A model generated the notes under the pieces. The model saw only the letters and a program-made list of their open reading frames with translations, ran no database searches and was not told the origin of the DNA. A stretch of 41,437 nt of DNA from an uncultured Collinsella sp. (lineage in GTDB: Bacteria; Actinomycetota; Coriobacteriia; Coriobacteriales; Coriobacteriaceae), in contig CAUGNZ010000020.1 in the NCBI GenBank assembly GCA_959601045.1, positions 1-41,437 of the forward strand, in the 5' to 3' direction. Positions within the stretch are counted from its first letter, which is position 1. Every line of letters starts with the position of its first letter. Below are positions 8,474 to 16,978 of this stretch, one piece after another. The position numbers and the translations under genes were made by a program.

Positions 8474-9906
8474 TACATACCCTCGTCGGCAGACGTACTG
8501 CCCGAATCCGCGCTGTAGCCGCCGTCAGCCGTTGCGTCCGCCCCGTTGTCCATGACGAGGGTGTCGCCATCGCGTAGCTTGGTAACCGGCACGTCAGGGT
8601 TGATTTCGTTGCCCTGGTCGTCGCGCTTGACCTGTGTCTTGCCGACTACGGCTTCGTTGTCGTTTTGCGTCACGACGGTCACCTTCACGCGACGGGTTTG
8701 CTTGCCCTCGTCATCAGTCGCCACGTTGACGTAATAGTGTTCGCCGTCTTCGGTCATGAGCGCCATCGTCGGCACCATCACCACGTCGTCGAGCTGCTCG
8801 GTCACCACCGATACCTCGGCCGTCATGCCCGGCTTCAGGCGCGCGTCGGGCGCCTCGATGAGAATGTCGACGTTAAAGGTCACGCTGCCGCCGCCGTTGT
8901 TGGAGTCGGAGTTTGCCACCGAGGCGATGGCGGTGACCGTTCCCTGGCTCACGATATCGGGAAACGCGGGATACGTGACGTTGGCGCTCTGCCCAACGGC
9001 GATCTTGGCGATGTCCTTTTCGCCCACCTGCACGGTCACCTTCATCTTGGATAGGTCGGCGATCTGCATGCACTGCTTGCCGCCACTCGTATCGCTTTCG
9101 CCCATGATCATGCCGCCTGTTACCGTGGCGCCCACCTTGGCGTTGAGCTCCACGATGCTGCCCGAGCTCGGGGCCGTGACCGTACGGCTGGCGGCCTTGG
9201 CGTTCGCCTGGTCGAGGTTTGCCTGGGCCGATGCGAGGCTGCGCTGCGCGGCCGATACGGCGTTCGTGTCCGCTGATGCGGCGGAGATGCCAGCCGCTGC
9301 GGAAGCTCCATCGACGTCCGTCGTTGGGGTGGCCTGCGCGGCAGCTGCGGCTTTCTGCGCGTTCGCAAGGTCTTCCTGAGCGGCTGCAACTGCACGCTGC
9401 GCCTCGGCAACGTTGCGATCGAGCTCGTCGTTTTTAATGGTCATGAGCACGTCGCCCTCGTTGACGGATTGGCCTGCCTGCACGTTGATCGAATCGACCG
9501 TGCCGTCAACAGAATGGGAGACCAATGAGGACGAAATGTGTTTGAGCTGGCCTTTCGCCTCGACCGTTGTGGTAAACGTGCCCTCGGTCACCATGTCGGT
9601 TACAGGCCCGCTAGCGCCCTGAGGCTGCGCATTGATAACCAGGGTTGCGACAATGGCAATGAGCGCGATGGCACCCACGATGCCGGCGGCAATACCGCGT
9701 CGAATCAGCTTTTTGCGTCGACGTTCGGCACGTTTTGCCTTGAGCTTGGCATATGCCTCTTCATCGGATATCTCGGCCGCATCGTTCGTGCGTCCGCTCT
9801 GCTTGTCGGTGTGTGCGTTTGTAATCAGAGGAATCGTTTCGGTGGCACCTTCGGGCGTGTGCTCGGTATCATCCGGGCCCGGGGTGATGGTGGGGACATT
9901 CGGCAT
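8473..9906 (-). CDS. Periplasmic-adaptor-like subunit of an ABC exporter (MacA/HlyD family)
   Basis: Membrane-fusion-type subunit partnering the MacB-like transporter. An Arg/Lys-rich cytoplasmic stretch (KLKAKRAERRRKKLIRRG) precedes a single transmembrane helix near residues 70-95 (IAAGIVGAIALIAIVATLVI). A barrel-sandwich (biotinyl-like) domain follows, split by an Ala/Gln-rich coiled coil at about residues 165-240. The lipoyl-half motifs NVQAGQSVNEGDVLMTIKN and APSSGSIVELNAKVGATV flank the coiled coil, and beta-barrel and membrane-proximal domains lie after it. Start ATG 9906 is chosen because AAAGGAG lies five bases upstream; the longer frame has no ribosome site. The Gly/Asp/Ser-rich C terminus looks disordered. 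First gene of the three-gene operon. Confidence 0.87.
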   Translation of the reverse strand: MPNVPTITPGPDDTEHTPEGATETIPLITNAHTDKQSGRTNDAAEISDEEAYAKLKAKRAERRRKKLIRRGIAAGIVGAIALIAIVATLVINAQPQGASGPVTDMVTEGTFTTTVEAKGQLKHISSSLVSHSVDGTVDSINVQAGQSVNEGDVLMTIKNDELDRNVAEAQRAVAAAQEDLANAQKAAAAAQATPTTDVDGASAAAGISAASADTNAVSAAQRSLASAQANLDQANAKAASRTVTAPSSGSIVELNAKVGATVTGGMIMGESDTSGGKQCMQIADLSKMKVTVQVGEKDIAKIAVGQSANVTYPAFPDIVSQGTVTAIASVANSDSNNGGGSVTFNVDILIEAPDARLKPGMTAEVSVVTEQLDDVVMVPTMALMTEDGEHYYVNVATDDEGKQTRRVKVTVVTQNDNEAVVGKTQVKRDDQGNEINPDVPVTKLRDGDTLVMDNGADATADGGYSADSGSTSADEGM

Positions 9907-9940
9907 AGCGTCTCCTTTATAGAAAGAACCTTGATAAGTA

Positions 9941-9970
9941 TATGCGCCCACCGGTTGGGGTGGGCGCATA
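9941..9970 (-). terminator. Strong hairpin between the L,D-transpeptidase gene and the exporter operon
   Basis: A perfect 12-bp stem (TATGCGCCCACC and its complement) with a six-base loop. On the - strand it lies 69 bases after the transpeptidase stop and 35 bases before the adaptor start. The following TACTTATC is not a good U-tract, so it may be a terminator or a leader structure of the exporter mRNA. Confidence 0.5.
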
Positions 9971-10038
9971 GAACGGTTTCTTTCGGAACTGTTAGATTGG
10001 TCGCAGCGGTTCCACGTTGTAGGAATGCGCGCGTTGCA

Positions 10039-11754
10039 CTATGAGTGGACAACCACGCACAGGCCGACTTTGATGCAGTCGTGAAGTGCCTTGGCGTCTG
10101 CCAGGCGCAGATTGATGCAACCGTGGCTGCCGCACCACTTGTAGGAGTTGGGGTCGTCAAAGCTCTTGTCGTTTTGCCACGTTGCATCGTGGAAGCCGAC
10201 CATGTTTCCCTCAAACGGCATCCAATAGCTTACCGGGCTCTCGTATTTGGGCTTGCCGGTCTCGGGGTCCTTGGCACCGATGAGTTTGCTGGCGCCGTCG
10301 TTGCTGTTGATCTGCCAGACGCCCTCGGGCGTGGCGTCCTCGCCCGGCTTTCCCGAGATAAAGTTGGCCTCCCACACGATATTGCCGCTCTCGTCGTAGT
10401 AGCGCGCGTGCTGCTCGGACAGATCGACATCGACGTATGCCTTCCAGTCGGGCTCTCCCTTTGCGGTAAAGGTGTCGGCTTTCTGGGAGTATTTGATCTC
10501 GATTTCGCCGGTCTGCTTGTTGTTAATGGCATCCTCGACCTGCTTTGCGAGCGAGCTGCTGTCGATGGACCAACCAAAGTCGCCGCCTTCGACGGCGCAC
10601 TGCTTGCCATCAGCGCGCGTCCACCAGCGAGTGGAGCCCACGGTATTGAAGCCGTTGGCGAGCTCGGCTGCCCAGCTGCTGATCTGCGACGTATCGAGCG
10701 TGGGGTTGGCCGGATCGGCAAAGCTGATCCACTGCAACACGGAGCTGCCATCAACCTTGCCGGCATCCTCGCCGTTGAGCTTGAGGGTCACGTTGACGCC
10801 CAGGAAGTTGTTGGCGGCATCGCATGCAGCCTGAATCTGATCATCGGTCAGCGTTCCATTGAGCGGCTCATAGGCATCGTTGCCGAGCTTGGAAAGATCT
10901 ACGGTCTCGGCCAGCGAGGCAAGCTCGAGCTCGGCATATTTAATGACATGCTCGCGGTTGAGTTTTTCGTTGGAGCGCGCCTTCTCGACGGTAAACTTGC
11001 CGGCCTGCTCGTCATAGGAGCTATTGGCCTCGAACGCGCCCGAACGGCCCTCGTTAAACTCGTCGATGGCGGCGCCCAGATCCTTCTCAAACTGCTTTTG
11101 GTCAAAGGTGTCGGAGAGCATGGACAGGTCGACGTCTTGATCAAGATCGACTTCGTTGGAGCTAGCGGTTGTTTTGGTCTTGCCGCTTAAGGATTCTACA
11201 AGGCGGACAGGCCATACAAAGGCTTCGTTGTGGTTGATGATCTCTTTTGCGGCAGCTTCGCCGTCTACGATGGGCTCATCGGACTCGGGCTGATAGGTCC
11301 AGCTAAAGTCATCGCCCGTCACGGTGAGCTTATAGTGCTTCCATGCCGAGTTGACCTTGGCGGCGGCAGACGAAGCGTTGGAGAACGAGACGTCGACGCC
11401 GGCGATGGTGGTGTTGGGGTAGGCTACCTGCGAAAACGCTACGACGCCTACGATATAGACAATGACGATAAGACCTAGGACGACAAAGAGTGTCGTCTTT
11501 TTGCCCGACTTATTGTTCTCGGCGGGTTTGCGTGCGGGGCCGCGATCGCCTCGAGCGTGCGTGGGGGGCTGCTTGGGCGCATTGCCGTTTGCCTTGCGCT
11601 GCTGACGTTGCTGGTTCGGGCGTTGCGAAGTGTTTGTCGCACCACGCTGCTGACCGTGGCTCGGCGCGATAGGACGCGGCGACTGAACGCCGCCGGTGTG
11701 CCTGCTCGGCTGCTGCGGATCGGGAATCAGTTGAGTTCGATCGTTTTGCGACAT
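10039..11754 (-). CDS. Membrane-anchored L,D-transpeptidase (YkuD domain)
   Basis: Cell-wall cross-linking enzyme that forms 3-3 links in peptidoglycan or attaches proteins to it. The 571-residue protein has a disordered Pro/Gln/Arg-rich cytoplasmic N terminus of about 90 residues, then one transmembrane helix (TTLFVVLGLIVIVYIVGVVAF). A long extracytoplasmic region follows with two repeat-like segments of the PG_binding_4 type seen next to YkuD domains. The C-terminal YkuD domain has the catalytic motif SHGCINLR close to the end, with a conserved histidine in MVGFHDATW before it. ATG 11754 is preferred over ATG 11763 because GAAGGA is ten bases from the former and only two from the latter. 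It is flanked by its own promoter and stands as a single gene. Confidence 0.88.
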   Translation of the reverse strand: MSQNDRTQLIPDPQQPSRHTGGVQSPRPIAPSHGQQRGATNTSQRPNQQRQQRKANGNAPKQPPTHARGDRGPARKPAENNKSGKKTTLFVVLGLIVIVYIVGVVAFSQVAYPNTTIAGVDVSFSNASSAAAKVNSAWKHYKLTVTGDDFSWTYQPESDEPIVDGEAAAKEIINHNEAFVWPVRLVESLSGKTKTTASSNEVDLDQDVDLSMLSDTFDQKQFEKDLGAAIDEFNEGRSGAFEANSSYDEQAGKFTVEKARSNEKLNREHVIKYAELELASLAETVDLSKLGNDAYEPLNGTLTDDQIQAACDAANNFLGVNVTLKLNGEDAGKVDGSSVLQWISFADPANPTLDTSQISSWAAELANGFNTVGSTRWWTRADGKQCAVEGGDFGWSIDSSSLAKQVEDAINNKQTGEIEIKYSQKADTFTAKGEPDWKAYVDVDLSEQHARYYDESGNIVWEANFISGKPGEDATPEGVWQINSNDGASKLIGAKDPETGKPKYESPVSYWMPFEGNMVGFHDATWQNDKSFDDPNSYKWCGSHGCINLRLADAKALHDCIKVGLCVVVHS

Positions 11755-11811
11755 CGTATGCATATCCTTCGAATTTCGCCTTGTGGCTCATCGTGTTTTT
11801 ACTGGGCTTGC

Positions 11812-11817
11812 ATTATA
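11812..11817 (-). promoter_or_regulatory. -10 element upstream of the L,D-transpeptidase gene
   Basis: A perfect TATAAT on the - strand lies about 60 bases before ATG 11754. No good -35 hexamer is visible 16-18 bases further upstream, so only the -10 is called. Confidence 0.45.
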
Positions 11818-11857
11818 GCGATTACCTAGTTGATTGTGGTATGGAAACGGTGGCATT

Positions 11858-11887
11858 CAAAAGAGGTGGGACATTTGTCCCACCTTT
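11858..11887 (-). terminator. Rho-independent terminator of the serine dehydratase gene
   Basis: A 9-bp stem (AGGTGGGAC/GTCCCACCT) with a four-base loop, followed on the - strand by CTTTTG. It begins 17 bases after the stop codon of the dehydratase gene. Confidence 0.8.
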
Positions 11888-11903
11888 AAGTCGTCCTTTG
11901 TCG

Positions 11904-13511
11904 CTATCCGCACACACCGCATTTTGCACAGGCCGAAAGCGCGGCCGGAGCCTGCGCGATGCCGCCCTTGGCCGTCTCGCGCAGCGTGGCCGGCAACGCG
12001 TGGCCCACCGAGAGCATGACGTGCGCCATCTGGTCAAACGGCACCAGGCTCTTAATGCCGGCGAGGGCAAGCTGTGCGGAGCTAAAGGCGGCTGCCACGC
12101 CGATGGCGTTGCGGTTTTGGCAGGGTACCTCCACGAGGCCACCGACGGGGTCGCAAACAAGGCCCAGCAGGTTACTCAGGGCGATGGAGCTGGCGTCGAG
12201 CGCCTGCTCGGGCGTGCCGCCGAGCATCTGCACCAGCGCGGCGGCAGCCATGGCGGCCGCGCTTCCTACCTCGGCTTGGCAGCCGCCCTCGGCGCCGGCA
12301 ACGCAGGCGCTCGTGGTGAGGTTGAGGCCGATGGCGGCTGCGCAGTAGAGGGCGTCCATGACTTGTTCATCGTCGAGCTGGAGGTGGTCTGCGAGCGCCA
12401 GCACGCAGCCGGGCACAACACCCGCGGATCCTGCCGTCGGTGCTGCTACGATTACACCCATCGTGGCTGAGCGCTCGAGCACGGCCATGGCACGGGCCAC
12501 GGCGTTAGTCTGGACGGCGCCCATCAGGCGTGCACTTAAATCGTTGCGGCGGGTTGCTTCGACGAGCTTGGCCTCGCCACCGATAAGCCCTCCGAGCGAG
12601 CGCTGCGGATTGGCGATGGGGGCTGTGGTCTCTTCGCGCATAACCTCGAGTACGCGGCGCATAGCGGCGACGGCGTGGGCCTCGCCGGTCAGACGTGCCT
12701 CGCGCACAGCCATGACGGCGCCGATGCTGAGCCCCAGTTCCTCGCATGCATCGAGCAGCTGCTCGCCGTCGTCGAAGATCTCCTTTGCCGAGACACCGGG
12801 AGAGAGCGACGAGGCAGAACCGGGGAGCTCGATAAAGGTCGCATAATCGACATTATCGAGCTTGCGTAGCATGGGGATAACGGTGTCGTCGGGCGCGCCG
12901 TCGGTCTCAAAGACGGAGTAGGCCTGGCCGCCCACTTCGGTGCGGTAGGTGCGGCAGAAGGCGATGTTTACATGGGCGTAGGCGAGCAGGTTGGTGAGCG
13001 CTGCGAGCACGCCGGGAACATCCTGATGCGCCACGAAGAGCGTGGAATACATGCCTGAGATGTCGACGCCGACGCCGTTGATGCGGCTGATGCGCATCTT
13101 GCCGCCGCCGAGGCTCTCGCCGCGGACCTGCGCCGTGGCGCCCGTGTTGTCGACCATGTCGATGTCGACGGTGTTGGGGTGGATGGAGGCGTCGTCGCCC
13201 TTGATGTCAAAGTGATATTCGAGGTCCTGCTCGCGTGCGAGGTCGAAGGCCTGCTTGATGTTCTCGTCATCGGTGTCGAGGCCCAGGATGCCCGCGACGA
13301 GTGCACGATCGGTGCCGTGGCCGCGGTAGGTATGGGCGAAGGAGTTCCACAGGCCAAAGGTAACCTTGGTGATGCGGCCTTCCAGCAGGCTGGCGGCAAC
13401 TTGGGCGCAGCGCAGGGCGCCGGCGGTGTGTGACGAGCTGGGGCCGACCATGACGGGGCCCAAGATCTCGAATGCAGAGGTCGTAGCTAGTGTTTGCGGC
13501 TTGCCTGCCAT
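11904..13511 (-). CDS. sdaA: L-serine dehydratase, one-chain iron-sulfur type
   Basis: Deaminates L-serine to pyruvate and ammonia using a [4Fe-4S] cluster. The beta domain comes first (FEILGPVMVGPSSSHTAGALR near residue 15, then an ACT-like region ending around residue 225), and the alpha domain follows, so both parts are one 535-residue polypeptide. Alpha-domain signatures are AAPTAGSAGVVPG, ACVAGAEGGCQAEVGSA and VCDPVGGLVEVPCQNRNA, whose cysteines are the expected cluster ligands. The protein ends in CAKCGVCG; in this family a C-terminal cysteine is known to reach the cluster in some members. Start ATG 13511 has AGGAG five bases upstream; the longer open frame runs through a palindromic repeat and is rejected. 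A terminator follows directly. Confidence 0.93.
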   Translation of the reverse strand: MAGKPQTLATTSAFEILGPVMVGPSSSHTAGALRCAQVAASLLEGRITKVTFGLWNSFAHTYRGHGTDRALVAGILGLDTDDENIKQAFDLAREQDLEYHFDIKGDDASIHPNTVDIDMVDNTGATAQVRGESLGGGKMRISRINGVGVDISGMYSTLFVAHQDVPGVLAALTNLLAYAHVNIAFCRTYRTEVGGQAYSVFETDGAPDDTVIPMLRKLDNVDYATFIELPGSASSLSPGVSAKEIFDDGEQLLDACEELGLSIGAVMAVREARLTGEAHAVAAMRRVLEVMREETTAPIANPQRSLGGLIGGEAKLVEATRRNDLSARLMGAVQTNAVARAMAVLERSATMGVIVAAPTAGSAGVVPGCVLALADHLQLDDEQVMDALYCAAAIGLNLTTSACVAGAEGGCQAEVGSAAAMAAAALVQMLGGTPEQALDASSIALSNLLGLVCDPVGGLVEVPCQNRNAIGVAAAFSSAQLALAGIKSLVPFDQMAHVMLSVGHALPATLRETAKGGIAQAPAALSACAKCGVCG

Positions 13512-13535
13512 ATGCGCTCCTGTTCTATCCCGTCG

Positions 13536-13686
13536 TCCCGAGGGGCGGGGCATACTCAGTCCCGCCGTTCCGAGGGCTTTGGTATTTGGTCGCCTGCTCG
13601 GGCAGTCCTGCTCGCGCGGAGAGCACATTAAGTGCTCTCCGGCTCGTGCGGAACTCGCGACCGACCTTATGCCCCGCCACTCGGGA
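13536..13686. repeat. Composite palindromic intergenic element
   Basis: Two 18-base outer arms (13536-13553 and 13669-13686, beginning TCCCGAGGGGCGGGGCAT) are inverted copies with one mismatch. A central hairpin at 13617-13641 has a 10-bp stem around ATTAA. The element fills most of the gap upstream of the serine dehydratase gene and holds no gene. Confidence 0.65.
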
Positions 13687-13784
13687 CTAAGGATACATGG
13701 TTGGAGTTGCTGGATGGCAAAATTCATTAGCTGGGGACGTGTCTTTCCTTGCATATCGAAGCATCTTCACCACCGTTTATATAA

Positions 13785-13818
13785 AAAAGAAGTACCGGTT
13801 GGGGTCGGTACTTCTTTT
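13785..13818 (-). terminator. Rho-independent terminator of metK
   Basis: A 13-bp stem (AAAAGAAGTACCG and its complement) with an eight-base loop. On the - strand it is followed by TTATATAAA directly after the T-rich arm. It lies 37 bases after the metK stop. Confidence 0.82.
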
Positions 13819-13855
13819 GGTGCGGTGTTATTTGGCTGCAGCTTTTTTCGTTGGC

Positions 13856-15136
13856 TCACAGGTCACAGGCTGCTTTGAGTTCTTCGACTCGGTCGGTTTT
13901 TTCCCAAGTGAAGTCGGCGTCTTCTCGGCCGAAGTGACCGTAGGCTGCCGTCTTTTCGTAGATGGGGCGACGCAGGTCTAGGTCGCGGATGATTGCGCCC
14001 GGGCGCAGGTCGAAGGTCTTCTCTACGGCCTCAACGATCTTGTCCTCGGCAACATGTGCGGTACCGAAGGTGTCGACCATGATTGAGAGGGGCTTGGAAA
14101 CGCCGATGGCGTAGGCAAGCTCGACTTCGCAGCGGTCGGCCAGGCCGGCGGCGACCACGTTTTTGGCGACCCAGCGCGCGGCATACGCGGCAGAGCGGTC
14201 GACCTTGGTGCAGTCCTTGCCGCTAAAGGCACCGCCGCCGTGACGGCCGTAGCCGCCATAGGTGTCGACGATGATCTTGCGGCCGGTCAGGCCCGTGTCA
14301 CCCATGGGGCCGCCCACGACAAAGCGGCCGGTGGGGTTCACGTAGATGTCCGCGTTGTCCCACGGCATGTTCTCGGCGGCCATGACCGGGGTGATGACGT
14401 GCTCGATGAGGTCGGCCTTGATCTTGCCCATGTCTTCGATCTCGGCGGCGTGCTGCGTGGAGATGACGATGGTTGTGACCTCGACGGGCTTGCCTTCCTC
14501 GTAGCGCACGGTGACCTGTGTCTTGCCGTCGGGACGCAGATAGGCGAGGGTGCCGTCGTGGCGCACGGCGGCCAGGCGCTCGGCCAGGCGGCTTGCCAGG
14601 TAGTGCGGCATGGGCATGAGGGTCTTGGTCTCGTTGGAGGCATAACCGAACATCATACCCTGGTCGCCGGCGCCGATCAGGTCGATCGGGTCGGTGGTGG
14701 CGCCAGTCTGGGTCTCGAAGGATTCGTCAACGCCCTGGGCGATATCGGGCGACTGCTCGTGGATGAGGCTCATAACGCCGCAGGTGTCGCAGTCAAAACC
14801 GAACTTGGCGCGGTTGTAGCCAATGCGGCGGATGACGCCGCGGGCGATTTCCTGTACGTCGACGTAGGCCTGGGTGCGAATCTCGCCGGCGACGATGACG
14901 GTGCCGGTGGTCACGAGGGTCTCGCAGGCGCAGCGGACGTTCTCAACGTTGGCAGGCACGCCGTTGGGGGCGATGTAGCCCTGCTCCTGAAGCTCTATTT
15001 CTTTGGCGAGGATTGCGTCGAGGACGGCGTCGCTGATCTGGTCAGCGATCTTATCGGGATGACCTTCGGTCACCGACTCCGACGTAAAAACAAAGGACCC
15101 GTGTTGGGGTGGGATGGAACGAAGTTCTTCTGACAT
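13856..15136 (-). CDS. metK: S-adenosylmethionine synthetase
   Basis: Makes S-adenosylmethionine from methionine and ATP in the cytoplasm. The signatures VTEGHPDKIADQISDAVLD near residue 20, GAGDQGMMFGYA near 135 and GGGAFSGKDCTKVDRSAAY near 280 (P-loop-like, phosphate binding) are all present. The C-terminal SKPLSIMVDTFGT and HFGREDADFTWEKTD match the family. At 426 residues it is slightly longer than typical enzymes (about 385-400), with extra residues at the N terminus before GSFVFTSESV. Start ATG 15136 has AAAGGAC upstream. It is transcribed from a good promoter about 65 bases upstream, and no SAM riboswitch fold was recognised in that short leader. It is a single gene closed by a strong terminator. 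Confidence 0.96.
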   Translation of the reverse strand: MSEELRSIPPQHGSFVFTSESVTEGHPDKIADQISDAVLDAILAKEIELQEQGYIAPNGVPANVENVRCACETLVTTGTVIVAGEIRTQAYVDVQEIARGVIRRIGYNRAKFGFDCDTCGVMSLIHEQSPDIAQGVDESFETQTGATTDPIDLIGAGDQGMMFGYASNETKTLMPMPHYLASRLAERLAAVRHDGTLAYLRPDGKTQVTVRYEEGKPVEVTTIVISTQHAAEIEDMGKIKADLIEHVITPVMAAENMPWDNADIYVNPTGRFVVGGPMGDTGLTGRKIIVDTYGGYGRHGGGAFSGKDCTKVDRSAAYAARWVAKNVVAAGLADRCEVELAYAIGVSKPLSIMVDTFGTAHVAEDKIVEAVEKTFDLRPGAIIRDLDLRRPIYEKTAAYGHFGREDADFTWEKTDRVEELKAACDL

Positions 15137-15203
15137 GATTGTCCTTTCAAAAACGTGTCCCAGCGACCGTTACCATTCCGCCGGGCTCTCTATGCAAGGG
15201 CAC

Positions 15204-15232
15204 ATCATAGCGCGTAAATCAAACATTCACAA
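15204..15232 (-). promoter_or_regulatory. Sigma-70-type promoter of metK
   Basis: On the - strand TTGTGA (15227-15232) is separated by 17 bases from TATGAT (15204-15209). This is close to consensus and implies a leader of about 60 bases. Confidence 0.65.
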
Positions 15233-15245
15233 CCTTTCCGCACCC

Positions 15246-15329
15246 ACTCATTGGGGACAGACTTAAATGAGTAGCCTTAAACTAAGAATGTCCCCAGCGA
15301 CTGGTCATTTAAGTCTGTCCCCAATGAGT
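15246..15329. repeat. Palindromic element with perfect 25-bp arms
   Basis: Arms 15246-15270 and 15305-15329 are exact inverted copies (core TTGGGGACAGACTTAAATGA), with a 34-base centre. GGGGAC-type palindromes of this kind are often REP-like sequences mobilised by REP-associated tyrosine transposases; no transposase gene lies in the window. It sits between the divergent metK and gltX genes. Confidence 0.75.
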
Positions 15330-15367
15330 AGGTCGGTGCCCTTTGTGCGGAGGTTGCTTTGATGCTT

Positions 15368-15373
15368 TATACT
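15368..15373 (+). promoter_or_regulatory. Candidate -10 element for gltX
   Basis: TATACT lies about 40 bases before the gltX start. The best -35 match (TTGTGC) is 19 bases upstream, so the promoter is only moderately supported. Confidence 0.35.
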
Positions 15374-15413
15374 GATGCGGTTAGACATCCATCCTGCAAT
15401 CGAGGAGATTTCC

Positions 15414-16889
15414 ATGGCATCAGACGTTCGCGTCCGCTTTGCACCCTCACCGACGGGCAAGCTGCACATCGGCGGCGCCCGCACCGCTATCTATAACTGG
15501 GCTTTCGCCCGTGCTAACGGCGGCACGTTCATCCTGCGCATCGATGACACCGACCCCACCCGCTCCACCGACGAGAACACGCAGATCATCCTGCGCGCCA
15601 TGCGCTGGCTGGGCCTGGACTGGGACGAGGGACCCGAGGTGGGCGGCGACTATGGCCCTTACGCACAGACCGAGCGCCTGGACCTGTACAAGCAGGCCGC
15701 CCAGAAGCTTTGGGATGAGGGCAAGGCCTATCCCTGCTTCTGCACCAAGGAGCAGCTCGACGCCGATCGCAAGGCTGCCCAGGAGCGCAAGGACCCGTTC
15801 CAGGGCTATCAGCGCCGCTGCCGCGATCTTGATCCCGAGGAAGCCCGCCGCCGCATCGAGGCCGGCGAGCCCTACGTCCTGCGCATCAAGGTGCCCGAGG
15901 ACCGCGGCGACGTCGTCATCCACGACGCCGTTCACGGCGAGGTGACCTTCGACGCCAAGGAGCTCGACGACTTTGTCATCTTCCGCTCCGATGGCACGCC
16001 CACGTACAACTTCGCGACCGTCGTCGACGACGCCATGATGAAGATCACCCATGTCATCCGCGGCGACGACCACCTGTCCAACACCCCGCGTCAGGTCATG
16101 GTCTACGAGGCCCTCGGCGCGCCCGTGCCCACGTTCGCCCACATCTCCATGATCTTGGGTGCCGACGGCAAGAAGCTCTCCAAGCGCCACGGCGCCACCT
16201 CGGTGGAGGAGTACCGCGACGCCGGCTACCTGTCCGACGCCTTCGTCAACTACCTGGCGCTGCTCGGCTGGTCGCTCGACGGCGAGACCACGATCATCCC
16301 GCGCGATGTCCTGGCCAGCAAGTTCTCGCTCGACCGCATTTCCAAGAACCCGGCGACCTTCGACCCCAAGAAGCTCGATTGGGTTAACGCTGAGTACATT
16401 AACGGCATGTCCGATGCCCAGTTTGCCGATGAGATCATGGTCCCCGAGCTGCACGAGGCGGGTCTCATCGAGGGTAATGTCGAGTACGGCGAGGACTGGA
16501 TCGACGCGCTTGCCGCCATTGTCAAGCCGCGCACCAAGATGCCGGCCGACGCCGTGAGCGTCGCCGCTCCCATCTTCGCTACGGCCGAGACGCTCGAGTA
16601 TGACGAGAAGTCCGTCAACAAGGGCTTGGCCAAGGAGGGCATGGGCGCCATTCTGGATGCCGCCAAGGCCGCGCTCGAGGGTGTGGACGAGTGGACGGCT
16701 GCCAACATCGACGCCGCGCTTGAGCCGCTGCCCGAGCAGATGGACCTCAAGAAGCGCGTGGTGTTCCAGGCCGTGCGCGTCGCCGTCTGCGGCAACATGG
16801 TGAGCCCTCCGCTGGGCGAGACCATGGCGCTCATCGGCCGCGACGACTGCCTGGCGCGCATCGACCGCGCCCGCACGATGGCGCTGTAG
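15414..16889 (+). CDS. gltX: Glutamyl-tRNA synthetase
   Basis: Charges tRNA with glutamate. This 491-residue class I synthetase has the HIGH-type motif FAPSPTGKLHIGGARTA near residue 15 and the KMSKS-type motif DGKKLSKRHGATSVEEY near residue 250. Between them lie the glutamate-binding LRIDDTDPTRS and the connective segment VIRGDDHLSNTPRQ. The C-terminal helical anticodon-binding domain is intact to the TAG. Start ATG 15414 is preferred because GAGGAG lies six bases upstream; a start at 15375 would add 13 residues with no ribosome site. Codons are strongly biased to C or G at the third position, as expected for a highly expressed gene. Whether it also charges tRNA-Gln (non-discriminating) cannot be told here. 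Confidence 0.95.
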   Translation: MASDVRVRFAPSPTGKLHIGGARTAIYNWAFARANGGTFILRIDDTDPTRSTDENTQIILRAMRWLGLDWDEGPEVGGDYGPYAQTERLDLYKQAAQKLWDEGKAYPCFCTKEQLDADRKAAQERKDPFQGYQRRCRDLDPEEARRRIEAGEPYVLRIKVPEDRGDVVIHDAVHGEVTFDAKELDDFVIFRSDGTPTYNFATVVDDAMMKITHVIRGDDHLSNTPRQVMVYEALGAPVPTFAHISMILGADGKKLSKRHGATSVEEYRDAGYLSDAFVNYLALLGWSLDGETTIIPRDVLASKFSLDRISKNPATFDPKKLDWVNAEYINGMSDAQFADEIMVPELHEAGLIEGNVEYGEDWIDALAAIVKPRTKMPADAVSVAAPIFATAETLEYDEKSVNKGLAKEGMGAILDAAKAALEGVDEWTAANIDAALEPLPEQMDLKKRVVFQAVRVAVCGNMVSPPLGETMALIGRDDCLARIDRARTMAL

Positions 16890-16912
16890 CAGCTGCGCAA
16901 ACGTATGTATTC

Positions 16913-16946
16913 GAGCCCCGTTCACCCCGAGCGGGGCTCTTGTTTC
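16913..16946 (+). terminator. Rho-independent terminator of gltX
   Basis: An 8-bp stem (GAGCCCCG/CGGGGCTC) with an 11-base loop, followed by TTGTTTCT. It lies 23 bases after the gltX stop. Confidence 0.72.
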
Positions 16947-16978
16947 TGAAGACGCATGGGATGGGAGGTACAGGGACC

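Noticed and set aside
15137..15203. A SAM riboswitch before metK
   Set aside because: The leader predicted from the promoter is only about 60 bases, too short for the known SAM riboswitch classes with terminator, and no matching helices were seen.
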